A stretch of 64,000 nucleotides of DNA from Algicola sagamiensis DSM 14643 (GCF_000374485.1 NZ_KB894504.1:1-64000), one strand, 5' to 3'. Positions 35,316 through 45,539 are shown, numbered from the stretch's first letter. Program-made: numbers and translations. Notes: generated by a model not told the origin, from the sequence alone.

Positions 35316-36767
35316 ATGGATCTCAGTGTTTTTCAGCGTTTAAGCCAAGCAAAAGTTCTTGTTGTCGGTGATGTCATGCTTGATTCCTACTGGCAAGGTG
35401 ACTCGTCAAGAATTTCTCCAGAAGCACCGATTCCAGTTGTAAAAGTCGATGATCAGGATGACAAAGTTGGCGGAGCTGCAAACGTTGCACGGAACATCGC
35501 ACATTTAGATGGAAAAGTCGCACTGATGGGGATCATCGGTGAAGATGATGTTGGTCAACGCTTCTCTCGGTTACTTGAAGAAGAAAAAATAGAACAAAAG
35601 CTTGTGAAGCAATCAAAGAAACCAACGATTGCGAAGCTCCGTGTGATCAGTCGCCATCAACAAATGCTTCGTCTGGACTTTGAACAAACGTTTGAAAAAA
35701 GTGATGCTGAAACACTGGCAAATGAGTTTGAGTCGCTGGTGGATGATTACGAATTTATCGTTTTCTCTGATTATAACAAAGGGTCTTTATTACAGATCCA
35801 GTCGATGATCCAATTGGCGAAATCCCGAGGCAAATGTGTTCTGATCGATCCAAAGCAAAAAGATTTATCGTCTTATGCTGGTGCAGACTTAATAACGCCA
35901 AACCGCTCAGAGTTTATTTTAGCGGGTGGGTTAGTTGATTCGGAAGAATCTATCGTAACAAGTGCTCGTGATTTAATGCAACGTCACCAGATTGGAGCCA
36001 TATTACTGACTCGAAGTGAACAGGGTATGTCCTTGATCACACCTGATGATAAAGTTGATTTCCCTGCGCAAGTACTGGAAGTGAGTGATGTGACTGGCGC
36101 TGGTGATACAGTTGTTGCGACTTTTGCAACCATGCTTGCTGCGGGCGCTTCTATGTCGGATGCTGCATGTTTTGCAAATCTTGCTGCTGGTATTGTGGTT
36201 GCAAAGTTGGGCGCTGCAACGGCAACACCTGAAGAGTTAGCAGCAAAGCTCAATACCTATTTATGCAGAAGTGCGGTGAACTACCGGACGAACTTCTCTG
36301 AGGTTCTGTCTCATATTGAATTTGCAAAGCAGAGCGGCGAAACCATCGTCTTTACCAATGGTTGCTTTGATATCTTGCATGCTGGCCACGTCAAGTATCT
36401 TCAAGAAGCAAAAGCACTGGGTGACCGACTTGTTGTTGGCATGAATGTCGATGCTTCAGTAGAGCGCTTAAAAGGTGCAAATCGCCCGGTGAACACACTC
36501 TCAGATCGTGCGGAAGTTTTAGGTGCTCTCGGCGCGGTTGATTGGGTGATCCCATTTGGCTCAGAAGCACAGGAGCATGACACGCCAGCTGAATTAATCC
36601 GTTCTGTCATGCCGGATATACTGGTCAAAGGTGGTGACTATACCGTGGATACGATTGTTGGTGCGGACACGGTTCAACAAAATGGCGGCAAAGTGATAGT
36701 CTTAGACTTCGTTGATGGACGTTCTACAACCAAGATCATCGAGAAGATCCAAGCCAATGACGCATAA
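35316..36767 (+). CDS. hldE: Bifunctional heptose kinase/adenylyltransferase HldE
   Basis: 483 residues from the ATG at 35316. The frame is open upstream, but that region is inside gmhA. N-terminal ribokinase-like kinase (1 to about 320) with [39 protein letters not shown] and the anion hole and base DVTGAGDT. C-terminal nucleotidyltransferase (about 345-480) with [20 protein letters not shown] (HxGH motif) and [14 protein letters not shown]. Catalyses phosphorylation at C-1 and later AMP transfer to form ADP-heptose. The end overlaps the gmhB start by eleven bases. Confidence 0.97.
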   Translation: MDLSVFQRLSQAKVLVVGDVMLDSYWQGDSSRISPEAPIPVVKVDDQDDKVGGAANVARNIAHLDGKVALMGIIGEDDVGQRFSRLLEEEKIEQKLVKQSKKPTIAKLRVISRHQQMLRLDFEQTFEKSDAETLANEFESLVDDYEFIVFSDYNKGSLLQIQSMIQLAKSRGKCVLIDPKQKDLSSYAGADLITPNRSEFILAGGLVDSEESIVTSARDLMQRHQIGAILLTRSEQGMSLITPDDKVDFPAQVLEVSDVTGAGDTVVATFATMLAAGASMSDAACFANLAAGIVVAKLGAATATPEELAAKLNTYLCRSAVNYRTNFSEVLSHIEFAKQSGETIVFTNGCFDILHAGHVKYLQEAKALGDRLVVGMNVDASVERLKGANRPVNTLSDRAEVLGALGAVDWVIPFGSEAQEHDTPAELIRSVMPDILVKGGDYTVDTIVGADTVQQNGGKVIVLDFVDGRSTTKIIEKIQANDA

Positions 36768-37311
36768 AGCTGTATTTCTAGACCGTGACGGTGTGATCAA
36801 CATCGATCACGGTTATGTCTATCAACCCGAAGAATTTGAGTTTGTTCCAGGTGTTTTTGAAGCCTGTCAGAAGTTTCATGCTTTGGGATATTTGATTGTG
36901 GTTGTGACGAATCAATCTGGTATTGGTCGTGGCTATTATACAGTGGAAGATTTTAATACATTGAGCATTTGGATGCGTAAAGCATTTCAGGCACATGATA
37001 TCCCCATTGCTGCGATTGAGTTTTGTCCACATCACCCAGAGAAAGCGACAGAAGAGTATCTCAAAGATTGTGAGTGTCGCAAGCCACGTCCCGGCATGTT
37101 GATAAAAGCTGCAGAAGATTGGGACATCGATTTATCTCAGTCGATCATGATTGGTGATAAATGCTCTGATATGCAGGCAGCGCAGGCATCTGGTGTGCCT
37201 ATGCGTGTATTGGTTGCAAAAAATGGTGAAAAGGAACGATTACAAACACTCAATTGCCCAGAAGCAACACACCACTTTCTCGATCTTCAAGCGTTTAGTC
37301 ATACACTTTAA
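36757..37311 (+). CDS. gmhB: D,D-heptose 1,7-bisphosphate phosphatase GmhB
   Basis: 184 residues from the ATG at 36757, inside the end of hldE; an upstream start would lie deep in hldE. HAD superfamily: [15 protein letters not shown] (nucleophile and acid Asp pair), [18 protein letters not shown] and [12 protein letters not shown]. Zinc-site Cys/His: CPHHPE and DCECRK. Removes the 7-phosphate, the step between the two HldE activities. With gmhA and hldE only the epimerase HldD is missing from this block. Confidence 0.95.
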   Translation: MTHKAVFLDRDGVINIDHGYVYQPEEFEFVPGVFEACQKFHALGYLIVVVTNQSGIGRGYYTVEDFNTLSIWMRKAFQAHDIPIAAIEFCPHHPEKATEEYLKDCECRKPRPGMLIKAAEDWDIDLSQSIMIGDKCSDMQAAQASGVPMRVLVAKNGEKERLQTLNCPEATHHFLDLQAFSHTL

Positions 37312-37388
37312 AATCAAGGCCTTATAGAGAGTCACTTAGATTTTTGAGAGTTGATTCTTTCACACCCATCACGAAACTAGACAAAGAA

Positions 37389-37409
37389 GGCTACCAAGAA
37401 CTGGTAGCC
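37389..37409. terminator. Terminator between gmhB and convergent gene
   Basis: GGCTACCA-AGAAC-TGGTAGCC, a perfect 8-bp stem with a 5-base loop. The minus-strand side is followed by TTCTTTG. It lies between convergent genes and could end transcripts from either side. Confidence 0.7.
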
Positions 37410-37417
37410 TGATTCAT

Positions 37418-37876
37418 TTAAAACTTACGACGATTCATGGAGAATGTGACTTCCGCATTTCCTGTTGTAAGGTTGAAGCTATTCATCTTTCCTGCACAAA
37501 TTGCTTTATCGCGGAATGAACCCCCTTCATTTTCAGCAATGACACGCTGTGGTAGGAAGTTTCCACTACGATAGTCTTTCATGATCACGAATCTGAAATG
37601 ACATTTTGGTGCACGATGGCTTGGTTGGCTAAATCCATACTCTAAATCAACGATACGAACGACGTCTGGATAATTACTAAATACATGAAAGCTGCTTTTT
37701 CCCTGACTGGGCATGCTTTCGAGTGGTGTTGCACTATAGGTTGAGGTTTGTACATCATAACTCAAAAGCTTGATTTCATCATGACGGGTGTCATTTTCAA
37801 CATTAACTTTAATTGATGCGAATGTTGATTGAGAAGCAAGAAGAAAAGGGATAAACAGTAGTTTACGACTGATCAT
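37418..37876 (-). CDS. Hypothetical exported protein
   Basis: 152 residues from the Met at 37876 (MISRKLLFIPFLLASQSTFA), which gives a clean signal peptide cut before SIKVNVEN and has GGA eight bases upstream. An open frame continues to 37918, adding 14 residues before the signal sequence. The mature part looks beta-rich, with two Cys (KCHFRF and AICAGK) that could form a disulfide. It begins IKVNVENDTRHDEIKLLSYD, like small beta-sandwich proteins. The family is not recognised. Monocistronic, probably periplasmic or secreted. Confidence 0.7.
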   Translation of the reverse strand: MISRKLLFIPFLLASQSTFASIKVNVENDTRHDEIKLLSYDVQTSTYSATPLESMPSQGKSSFHVFSNYPDVVRIVDLEYGFSQPSHRAPKCHFRFVIMKDYRSGNFLPQRVIAENEGGSFRDKAICAGKMNSFNLTTGNAEVTFSMNRRKF

Positions 37877-38039
37877 TGAGGATTCCATTACATTTTTAGT
37901 CCAAATAAAACATCTCATCGATATGATGAGAATAATCCGAGCACTTTATATCAGATTAAAGTTATAGAAATCAAGGTTTTGTTTCAGAATTTGTTATTAT
38001 TTGAATGGTATGTGTCAAAAGTAATCAGATTGCTAAGGA

Positions 38040-38408
38040 TCAAGAGCTTTCGTAAAAATATTCACCTGGTTGGTAGGCTTTCATAAATTGAAGCGTATCT
38101 TTGTCTTCTCGTTGAAAGAATACAGATGGGCCTTTGCGTGTTTCTAATTCTTCAAGCGACATGACTTGTCCGAGCTTCTCGCCTTTGACGCCAAGTTGGT
38201 GCGCGAGCTGTTTCATCTCACTTTCCATCTTAGGCAGAATATTTTCCCGCATATTTTGTGCGGATTTTGCGTAGTATTCGCGAAGTTCTGGCGTTTCTGC
38301 GGTTTGAGAGAGCATAGTATATTCTTGAATACCTTGTCGACAACTCTGGACATCACCAACCCGGCCATTATATCCGAAAAAAACATCCATCATAGAAGTG
38401 ATTATCAT
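38040..38408 (-). CDS. Hypothetical helical cytosolic protein
   Basis: 122 residues from the Met at 38408 (MIITSMMDVFFGYN), chosen because AAGGAA is well spaced before it; the frame is open to 38423. The protein is mainly helical, with SCRQGIQEYTMLSQTAETPELREYYAKSAQNMRENILPKMESEMKQLAHQLGV, which resembles a four-helix or coiled structure. No signal peptide or known motif. It is divergent from the cytochrome gene. I do not recognise the family. Confidence 0.65.
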   Translation of the reverse strand: MIITSMMDVFFGYNGRVGDVQSCRQGIQEYTMLSQTAETPELREYYAKSAQNMRENILPKMESEMKQLAHQLGVKGEKLGQVMSLEELETRKGPSVFFQREDKDTLQFMKAYQPGEYFYESS

Positions 38409-38656
38409 TCTAAATTCCTTCATTATTCAAACGATATGTATAGTGATAAATTGTCAGTTCACGGCCAACTTGTTCGCCGTGGAATGTACCTAAAAAAATG
38501 CGATAAGTCGACTGAAAAAGTCTAATAGATTTGTTGCAAGTCATTCTTTTGGGGTGTATTAACTTTTTTCATTATTCGTGGGATTCATATTTGCGAGGGA
38601 TCGCAGCTTTGTTATGCTAAATGGCTGATGTGCTCTTTCATTCACTGAGATCTGTT

Positions 38657-39091
38657 ATGAAAATCAAATCAATATTATGTGCGGCTGGTATCACCCTTTT
38701 TTGCCAACCACTATTTGCTGGTGATGTAGAACTAGCCGAAATGATGGGGAAAATGCAATATTTTACCCATAAAGCAACACTATCCATCCAAGAAAAAAAT
38801 CAACCCCTCGCGGATTTTTACCTACATGAATTAGAGGAAATGATTGAAGCCGTGGAAGAGGTCAAAAGCTACGACGGTCACCCAATCGGACAACTGACCA
38901 AATCAATGCTGGTTCCATCATTCGAGGTATTGGAAAAACAAGTCAAAGCCGGAAAAATGAAAGTGGCAGATGAAGCGATTCAGCGCATGATTTTCTCCTG
39001 CAATGCATGCCACCAAGCAACAGCGCATGGATTTATCAAAATCAAACTCAATCGAGAGAATACTTATATGCAAGACTTTAAGAAGGGATAA
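38657..39091 (+). CDS. Small periplasmic monohaem cytochrome c-like protein
   Basis: 144 residues from the ATG at 38657. The signal peptide MKIKSILCAAGITLFCQPLFA is cut before GDVELAEM. The frame is open to 38621, but that would put 12 residues before it. The mature protein is helical, and one haem-attachment motif CNACH lies near the C-terminus (about residues 115-119). This is the placing seen in cytochrome c'-like four-helix proteins, with Met residues near the start of the mature part. Probably a periplasmic electron carrier or a small-ligand sensor. It stands alone; no oxidase or reductase is adjacent. Confidence 0.78.
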   Translation: MKIKSILCAAGITLFCQPLFAGDVELAEMMGKMQYFTHKATLSIQEKNQPLADFYLHELEEMIEAVEEVKSYDGHPIGQLTKSMLVPSFEVLEKQVKAGKMKVADEAIQRMIFSCNACHQATAHGFIKIKLNRENTYMQDFKKG

Positions 39092-39178
39092 TCAAGCCTT
39101 TTTTCTTGGGTTAAACTTATTTGAAGGTTTTGTTAAACATTCATTTTAATTAAATTTTTATCTAGTTGTTTTCTTGCC

Positions 39179-39251
39179 GATAATCTATTATCCGCCTCGT
39201 GATACGGAATATTAATCATTAAAATTAATGGATGAATGATTGACGTATCAC
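39179..39251. promoter_or_regulatory. Palindromes upstream of the NRPS gene
   Basis: Three nested symmetric elements lie in the AT-rich 253-base region before the NRPS: GATAAT-CT-ATTATC (39179-39192), GTGATACG ... CGTATCAC (39199-39206 and 39244-39251, 8-bp arms), and a CATTAA-AA-TTAATG-like centre between them. They are good candidates for operators. The first resembles a Fur half-site pair but matches the Fur consensus only in part. Confidence 0.4.
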
Positions 39252-39344
39252 TTCTCACCTTCATCCACCTGTGGTCATCATAGCTGAACTATTTTAGTGG
39301 TGAATGATTATGTCAATTTGATGTTGATGTAACAGGATAACTAT

Positions 39345-42300
39345 ATGTTGAACAAAGTAAGCTGTTCATTAAGTGCCGCGCAACAGGAAGTTTGCCTTGC
39401 AATTCGTCAATCAGGAAGCAATTCAAGTTACCATTTATGTGATGTTTTAGAGTTTATCGGGTCGCTGGATATAGCAAAACTATCGACTGCAATTCAATAC
39501 TTAGTCGCAGAAACAGAATCACTGCGTATCACCATTGAGCAAGATCAAACGACAGGTTTAATGAAGCAATTTGTGCATCCTCCCGAAAATCGTTTCCAGA
39601 CTTGCTTTGAGTTTGTGGATGTTTCTGAAGATGAATGCCCTGATCAAGCTTACCAACAAAAGCTAGATCAATTGTTAGAAAAAGAGCTAGAGATAGAAAG
39701 CGGCCCCCTTGCTCAATATGTTGTGGTGAAATTGGCTGATCGTGTTTATCGGATCATCGAATTCGCTTCTCATTTGGTATTGGATGGCTGGGCACATGGG
39801 CTCTTATCAGCGAAAATAGCTGCAAATTACAATAATTTAGTTAAGGGTCAAACGCTTGAACTCAAACCTCCAATGGCGCTAGAGAGTGTTTTTCAAGCGG
39901 AGGAAGCTTACCGGAGTAGCGATACAAGAGAAAAGGATAAGGCATATTGGCTTGATTACTGTGCGCATTTGCCTGAGCCAACCCAGTTAGTCCCAAATGA
40001 TACGCCATTGACAAAAATTCATCGATTGCGAGAAGTTGTCAGTGGTGAATTGGTCGAGAGCATTAGACAGTATGCCAGTGAGCATCGTCTCAGACTATCG
40101 AGTCTTCTCATGGCGCTATGTGCAACCTATCTCCATCGCGTCACTGGTCAACCAGAATTGGCTATTGGTATGCCTGTTGGGGCTAGGCAAATTAAGTCCT
40201 TAAGAACTATCCCTGCAATGGTTGCTAATATTTTGCCATTGCATTTGAAGTTTGATGAGCAAAGTTCTGCTTTAACTGTTGCAGCAGTGCTTCAAAAACA
40301 GCTCAGACGGCACTTGTTGCATCAAACTTATCGTGTTGAAGATATGGCGCGGGATCTGTATGCCGAAAGAGGGAATAAACCACTCTTTAAAACGTTATTG
40401 AATATTGTTTCTTATGACCAAGGAGCAAACTTTGAAGGTGGAGAAACGACGATTCAAAATGTTGCGAATGGACCGGCTGCACATATAGGGATTGATATTT
40501 TTGACAGAAATAGCGATGGGCGCTTGGAAATTGGTTTTAATGCCAATAGCGCGCTGTATAGCCTATCCGATCTTCAAAAGCATTATCAACGTATTATCAT
40601 GATTTTTAAGCAGTTTATTGCGTCACCAGAACGATTAACCAAACAATATAGCTTATTTTTGGAGCACGAGCGCGAGCGTATCTACCCGAAATCAGCTCCG
40701 CTATCGCAACAGGCTGACTTTAGAACGAAATGGAATGACGCTGTCAAAAATTATCCAAACAATATTGCTGTCTCTCATGGTGAACGGACAATGACGTATG
40801 AGGAGTTTCATCAGTATACATCCTCGCTGGAGTCAGCTTTAAACGCGAAAGGGATCAAAGGGCATGATCGTGTTGCTGTCTTGATGTCCCCAAGTCTTGA
40901 ATGGCCAGTTGTTGCAATTACACTGCTTAGAATGGGCGTTGCTTATGTGCCGATATCATCATCGCTACCCGCTGCGCGTATTAACCATATTCTACAAGAT
41001 GCCGATCCGAAATTATGTATTGTGACACCAGGAAGAGCATTGGATAGTGCATTGGCTCTGGAGAATAGATACGAATTTTGCTTAGAACAAATGGAACCAT
41101 CAGAGCGCTTCGTTGCCGATGGGAATGATTTTCCGATAGATGCGGTTGCATATGTTATATACACTTCTGGATCGACGGGTGTCCCCAAAGGTGTAGAAGT
41201 GACCCATCGCAACTTAGTGCCCATTGCAAATTCGGTTGCACTTGCTGCACATTTAAAGCCATCTGAGCGTGTTTTACAGTCCATCTCGCCGGGGTTTGAT
41301 ATGTCAGTGCTAGAAATCATGATGACGGCCTTAAGTGGTGCACAACTTGTCATGACAGAAGATCATGAAAGAACGCCAGGGGCAGCAATGGCTGAGACAA
41401 TCAAACAAGAGTGGATTGATCTCGTGATCATGACACCCAGCTTGCTTGCTTATCAAAAGAGTGAAGATTTTCCAGCGCATCTCACCGTGCTGCTCGGTGG
41501 AGAGCCTTGTACTGCGAACTTACTCTCACGTTTCTCACACTGCCATCTATTGAATATTTATGGCCCGACAGAAACTTCTTTCGCAACATCAGTCAACGAA
41601 GACTTTGGGGCAAATAGTTTATCGATTGGTCAGCCAACAGAAAATACGCGCTTGTACGTCGTTGACTCAAATCAAGCGCTTTTACCGCCAGGAAGCTGGG
41701 GAGAACTTTTCATTGGAGGTCCTGGTGTAGCCAAAGGCTATTTGAACCAACCGGAACGAACAAAACAAGGTTTTATTCCAGATATCTGTGATCCAACAAC
41801 CATGATGTATCAAAGTGGGGACCGTGTTTACTACGCCATGGATGGAGAGATCCACTATATCGGGCGTCAGGATAAGCAAGTGAAGTTAAGAGGATTGAGA
41901 ATTGAACTTGAGGAAGTAAATAATGCAATGATGAGCTATGAGGGGATTGAGAATGCGGTGTCTCTTATCAAAGAACTCTCCAGCGGTCCTGCTTTAATTG
42001 GTTATGTCGTATCACAAGATCCGAACTTGAGTCTCGAACGGCTAAAGCAATCACTCACTCATCAGTTACCGTATTATATGATCCCGAGTATGATCATCGT
42101 TCTTCAAGAGTTTCCATTAACCGCAAATGGTAAATTGGCCACGAGTCAACTCCCAGAGCCTCAGCTGACTTCTCAAGGCTGCCAAGCACCACCAGAAACA
42201 AAAGAAGAAGTCATGATTTGTGAGTTATTTGAGAAGATACTTGGGGTTGATAAGGTGTATGCAAATGATAATTTCTTTGAGATGGGAGGGCACTCAGTTC

Positions 42301-43226
42301 TGGGATTACAACTGTTGAATCAACTGAAAGAAAAGTTGAATACGCAGCTGAATATGACAGACTTTTTAAGTGCCCCAACGCCAAGACACCTCGCATTAAG
42401 GCTATCAAGAACAGTTCCCTATCATGAGCCTTTTGCGATGCTTCTTCCTTTAAGAGAGGCAGGAGAAAGACCCCCTCTATTTTGTATCCATCCTGGTGGT
42501 GGTATTGCATGGCCATATGCAGGACTACTGCCTTATTTGCCTGAAGATCAACCCGTCTACGCAATTCAGTCGCCTATTCTACAAGATCCAAACCGAGAAA
42601 TTCTGGATTTGAAAGGACTTGCGAATGAGTATCTCAGCCTGATTCAATCAATACAGCCGATAGGGCCTTATCAGCTTGCAGGTTGGTCAGTGGGGGGGAA
42701 TTTAGCATTACTTATCACGTCATTACTCGAACAGCATGGTCATGAAGTGAGCTTTTTGAGTTTATTTGATAGTTACCCATTGCATGGTGGGCAGCAAGCC
42801 CTCAAGCTGGATGATGAGACAATTATCACGAGAATGACACGCGCAATTCTTGGTGCGCCCCGCTCAGGAATGACCGGGTTAAAAAGCGCAGTTGATGAGC
42901 TTCTGGGTGGGAACCAAGTTGGTGATGACTTCTTAAAACGGATTATTGAGGATTCAAAACAGATGGTGGATTTGCTGGAACATACAGAGTATCCACCCTG
43001 TCAGTGTGATGTCATCTTCTTTCGCGCAGCAACCGATATTCTGCGATTGGAAGCACAGCAACCCTCGCTCTGGAGGCCCTATGTCAATGGGCAATTGATA
43101 GAATATGAGGTGAACGCCCCGCATGAATGTATGCTCCAAAGACAATACCTTGAGCAATTTGGTGGTATCTTTGCTTCGGAGTTATTGTCCCGACAAGAAA
43201 AGAGCCTCATGTCTGCTGTGAATTAA
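39345..43226 (+). CDS. Single-module NRPS, C-A-T-TE (EntF-like layout)
   Basis: 1293 residues. Condensation domain (about 1-430) with SHLVLDGW at the HHxxxDG motif: the catalytic second His is present, the first is Ser. Adenylation domain (about 460-930): YVIYTSGSTGVPKGVEVTH (A3), FDMSVLE (A4), NIYGPTET (A5), YQSGDR (A7), GRQDKQVKLRGLRIELEEV (A8) and NGKLAT (A10 Lys). Carrier domain FFEMGGHSVLGL (about 978-989) with the phosphopantetheine Ser. Thioesterase (about 1035-1290): HPGGG, GWSVGG (nucleophile Ser) and APHECML (His). By hand alignment the pocket residues read about D-M-L-M-L-G-I-F-A-K, which I cannot assign to an amino acid. Length and layout equal those of EntF. No partner synthetase, MbtH protein or PPTase is in the window. 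Confidence 0.93.
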   Translation: MLNKVSCSLSAAQQEVCLAIRQSGSNSSYHLCDVLEFIGSLDIAKLSTAIQYLVAETESLRITIEQDQTTGLMKQFVHPPENRFQTCFEFVDVSEDECPDQAYQQKLDQLLEKELEIESGPLAQYVVVKLADRVYRIIEFASHLVLDGWAHGLLSAKIAANYNNLVKGQTLELKPPMALESVFQAEEAYRSSDTREKDKAYWLDYCAHLPEPTQLVPNDTPLTKIHRLREVVSGELVESIRQYASEHRLRLSSLLMALCATYLHRVTGQPELAIGMPVGARQIKSLRTIPAMVANILPLHLKFDEQSSALTVAAVLQKQLRRHLLHQTYRVEDMARDLYAERGNKPLFKTLLNIVSYDQGANFEGGETTIQNVANGPAAHIGIDIFDRNSDGRLEIGFNANSALYSLSDLQKHYQRIIMIFKQFIASPERLTKQYSLFLEHERERIYPKSAPLSQQADFRTKWNDAVKNYPNNIAVSHGERTMTYEEFHQYTSSLESALNAKGIKGHDRVAVLMSPSLEWPVVAITLLRMGVAYVPISSSLPAARINHILQDADPKLCIVTPGRALDSALALENRYEFCLEQMEPSERFVADGNDFPIDAVAYVIYTSGSTGVPKGVEVTHRNLVPIANSVALAAHLKPSERVLQSISPGFDMSVLEIMMTALSGAQLVMTEDHERTPGAAMAETIKQEWIDLVIMTPSLLAYQKSEDFPAHLTVLLGGEPCTANLLSRFSHCHLLNIYGPTETSFATSVNEDFGANSLSIGQPTENTRLYVVDSNQALLPPGSWGELFIGGPGVAKGYLNQPERTKQGFIPDICDPTTMMYQSGDRVYYAMDGEIHYIGRQDKQVKLRGLRIELEEVNNAMMSYEGIENAVSLIKELSSGPALIGYVVSQDPNLSLERLKQSLTHQLPYYMIPSMIIVLQEFPLTANGKLATSQLPEPQLTSQGCQAPPETKEEVMICELFEKILGVDKVYANDNFFEMGGHSVLGLQLLNQLKEKLNTQLNMTDFLSAPTPRHLALRLSRTVPYHEPFAMLLPLREAGERPPLFCIHPGGGIAWPYAGLLPYLPEDQPVYAIQSPILQDPNREILDLKGLANEYLSLIQSIQPIGPYQLAGWSVGGNLALLITSLLEQHGHEVSFLSLFDSYPLHGGQQALKLDDETIITRMTRAILGAPRSGMTGLKSAVDELLGGNQVGDDFLKRIIEDSKQMVDLLEHTEYPPCQCDVIFFRAATDILRLEAQQPSLWRPYVNGQLIEYEVNAPHECMLQRQYLEQFGGIFASELLSRQEKSLMSAVN

Positions 43227-43266
43227 GGAATAACTTGAGATTGTGCGGATAAGGATATTCTTTACC

Positions 43267-43290
43267 GTGAGCCATGTCACCATGGCTCAC
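43267..43290. terminator. Hairpin between NRPS and gor
   Basis: GTGAGCCATG-TCAC-CATGGCTCAC, a perfect 10-bp stem with a 4-base loop between convergent genes. No clear T tract; likely a shared transcript end. Confidence 0.6.
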
Positions 43291-43298
43291 AGATCAAC

Positions 43299-44651
43299 CT
43301 AGGTCATCGTCACAAACTCTTCCGCTGAGGTCGGGTGGATGGCAACGGTATTGTCTAGATCGGCTTTTGTTGCGCCCATTTTGAGTGCGACGGCGAAGCC
43401 TTGAAGGATCTCATCCATGCCAAAGCCAATGCCGTGGATCCCGACGACTTTTTCTTCTTCTCCAACACATACGAGCTTCATACGAGTCGGCTGACGATGG
43501 CTCGTCAGGGCTTGGTACATGGCAGTGAACTGGGACGTGTAGACTTTGACATTGTCTTCACCGTATTTGATTTTCGCAGCTTGCTCTGAAAGGCCCACAG
43601 TTCCAATGGGTGGGTGAGAAAAGACGACGGTCGCAACGTTATCGTAATCAAGGTGCGCATCTGGTTTGTTGTTGAAAAGGCGTTCTGAGAGTCGACGTCC
43701 AGCAGCAACTGCCACAGGCGTTAATTCAATACGGCCAGTGTTATCACCAACAGCATAGATGCCTTCAACGGTTGTATTTTGGTACTTGTCAGCCTTGATG
43801 TAGCCATATTCATTGAGTTCTACACCGATCGCTTCTAGATTAAGTGTTTCAATATTTGGTTTCCTTCCAATGGCCCAAACTACTTGTTCGACAGGACCAA
43901 TTTGCTTTCCATTTTCCAAGTGAATGAGGCGTTGGCCATCTGGGAGTTTTTCAACAGACTTTGGTAAGCTGTGCGTATGAAGAGTTGGACCTTCTTCAGC
44001 CATGACTTCAACCAGCGTATCTGACAGGATTGGATCGAATGCTCTGAGTGGTTTTTCTTTCCTGACCACCAAGTGCGTTTCTGTTCCTAAAGCATGGAAT
44101 ACACCAGCTATCTCGACTGCAATATAACCTGCTCCGACAACAGCAACACTTTTGGGCTGTTCCTCTAATGCAAAGAATCCATCCGAATCAATGCCAAGTT
44201 CTGCACCAGGTAGATCTGGAATGACTGGGTAGCCACCTGTTGCAATTGTGATATGGTCAGCGGTGTAGTGCTCACCATTGACTTCGACTGTATTCTTATC
44301 CACAAAAGTGGCTCTTCCTTGGAGCACATCGACCTGATTGTTTCCTAAAACACGATCGTAAGATTGATGAATTCGACCGATATATGCTTCGCGGCTCTCA
44401 ACCAAGGTTTTCCAATCGAATTGATTCAATGTTGTATCAAAACCATAGTCTGGTGCATATCGAAGCGCATCTGCGATGTGTGCGGCAAACCACATTGCTT
44501 TTTTAGGAACGCAACCGACGTTGACACACGTCCCCCCTAAGGCTTTTGCTTCAATAATTGCGCACTTTTTACCGTGCTTTGCTGCCCGGTTTGCTGATGC
44601 AATACCGCCACTGCCGCCACCAATAGCGATATAATCGTAATGTTTGCTCAT
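43299..44651 (-). CDS. gor: Glutathione-disulfide reductase
   Basis: 450 residues, same length as E. coli Gor. FAD-binding N-terminus [17 protein letters not shown], redox pair [13 protein letters not shown] (Cys42, Cys47), NAD(P) fold [11 protein letters not shown] followed by [12 protein letters not shown] with basic residues for NADPH, the second FAD motif YAVGDNTG, and the C-terminal [13 protein letters not shown] with the catalytic His. It reduces oxidised glutathione in the cytosol. Transcribed alone on the minus strand. Confidence 0.96.
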   Translation of the reverse strand: MSKHYDYIAIGGGSGGIASANRAAKHGKKCAIIEAKALGGTCVNVGCVPKKAMWFAAHIADALRYAPDYGFDTTLNQFDWKTLVESREAYIGRIHQSYDRVLGNNQVDVLQGRATFVDKNTVEVNGEHYTADHITIATGGYPVIPDLPGAELGIDSDGFFALEEQPKSVAVVGAGYIAVEIAGVFHALGTETHLVVRKEKPLRAFDPILSDTLVEVMAEEGPTLHTHSLPKSVEKLPDGQRLIHLENGKQIGPVEQVVWAIGRKPNIETLNLEAIGVELNEYGYIKADKYQNTTVEGIYAVGDNTGRIELTPVAVAAGRRLSERLFNNKPDAHLDYDNVATVVFSHPPIGTVGLSEQAAKIKYGEDNVKVYTSQFTAMYQALTSHRQPTRMKLVCVGEEEKVVGIHGIGFGMDEILQGFAVALKMGATKADLDNTVAIHPTSAEEFVTMT

Positions 44652-44744
44652 GTTTTTAAGCCTGAGTTTGGATATTCAATATGATGTAGTGGCAAATGAC
44701 CAGAAATTCAATCTCACTATTTCATCTATCAAACATTTTTCTTG

Positions 44745-45539
44745 TTATTTTGTGTATTTATCGATTAATTTTTGAATGGTTTTATTATTGCGGAATCGCT
44801 CGATTTGATAATTGTATTTTTTTAGCCAAGAGTCTCGAAATGGGTAACGTTTTGTATGTCGGGTAAACCCCATGTATGCCCAACGTTCTTTTTCCATCAC
44901 ATAGACATGGTATTGAGAAGGTTGAAATCCTGACGCAAACTTGAGCCGTTTAATATTCCATCGAATATTAATCCCATCGTTGATATAGCAATCTGCAATG
45001 TTGTGACGCATTGCTCTTAAGCCATCATCCACATTTTTGACATCTAAGATTTTAAAGACACTATCTTTTAAAAGATTATCGAAAAAGTCTGCCCCAGTGA
45101 TAAAACCGAGGTTTCTAGAGATGATTTTCCCCTTTAGTCTTTCTTTCCAAAGATCACTTTTTGCCAATGGTTCTTTACAAAAGAGTTCCACTTGCTCAGC
45201 AATTGTTGGCGTTGAATAGTGAAGGTACGCGCGCCCAATCGGATCGTAATACGGAGCAAATACGGCAAATGCTTGACCGTCTTCGACCATTTTTAAAGCT
45301 CTTTTCCAAGGCTCCAATCGGATTTCAAAGTCGTGATTTTCAGTCGTTTCAATGACTTTTTGTACCAATTCGACCCAAATGCCAGTGGGCTGATTTCTTT
45401 TATCCATATAACTATAAGGTGGGTAATTGAAATCTCCGACGATGATATTCTGTTCTTGTGTTGCCATCGCATGACCACATAAGAAGATGCCTAAGATGAT
45501 GAGCGCTGGCAGAAGATGAAATTTATGCATGGATGCCAA
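44745..45539 (-). CDS. Periplasmic solute-binding protein, family 3 type
   Basis: 264 residues with a signal peptide (about 1-26, cut near AMA-TQ). The start is TTG with AGGA six bases upstream; the ATG three codons later is possible. The amino-acid-binding family 3 fold is seen in NIIVGDFNYPPYSYMDKRNQPTG, the IRLEPWKRALKMVEDGQAFAVFAPYY block and the later RAMRHNIADCYINDG. No ABC permease or ATPase follows, so it may be one of the stand-alone binding proteins that feed signalling rather than transport. It lies opposite the CsrD/MshH-like gene across a 306-base region. The ligand is unknown. Confidence 0.85.
   Translation of the reverse strand: MASMHKFHLLPALIILGIFLCGHAMATQEQNIIVGDFNYPPYSYMDKRNQPTGIWVELVQKVIETTENHDFEIRLEPWKRALKMVEDGQAFAVFAPYYDPIGRAYLHYSTPTIAEQVELFCKEPLAKSDLWKERLKGKIISRNLGFITGADFFDNLLKDSVFKILDVKNVDDGLRAMRHNIADCYINDGINIRWNIKRLKFASGFQPSQYHVYVMEKERWAYMGFTRHTKRYPFRDSWLKKYNYQIERFRNNKTIQKLIDKYTK

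Noticed and set aside
39179-39192. A true Fur box before the NRPS
   Set aside because: GATAAT-CT-ATTATC is symmetric but fits the 19-base Fur consensus only in part; recorded as a palindrome without naming the regulator.
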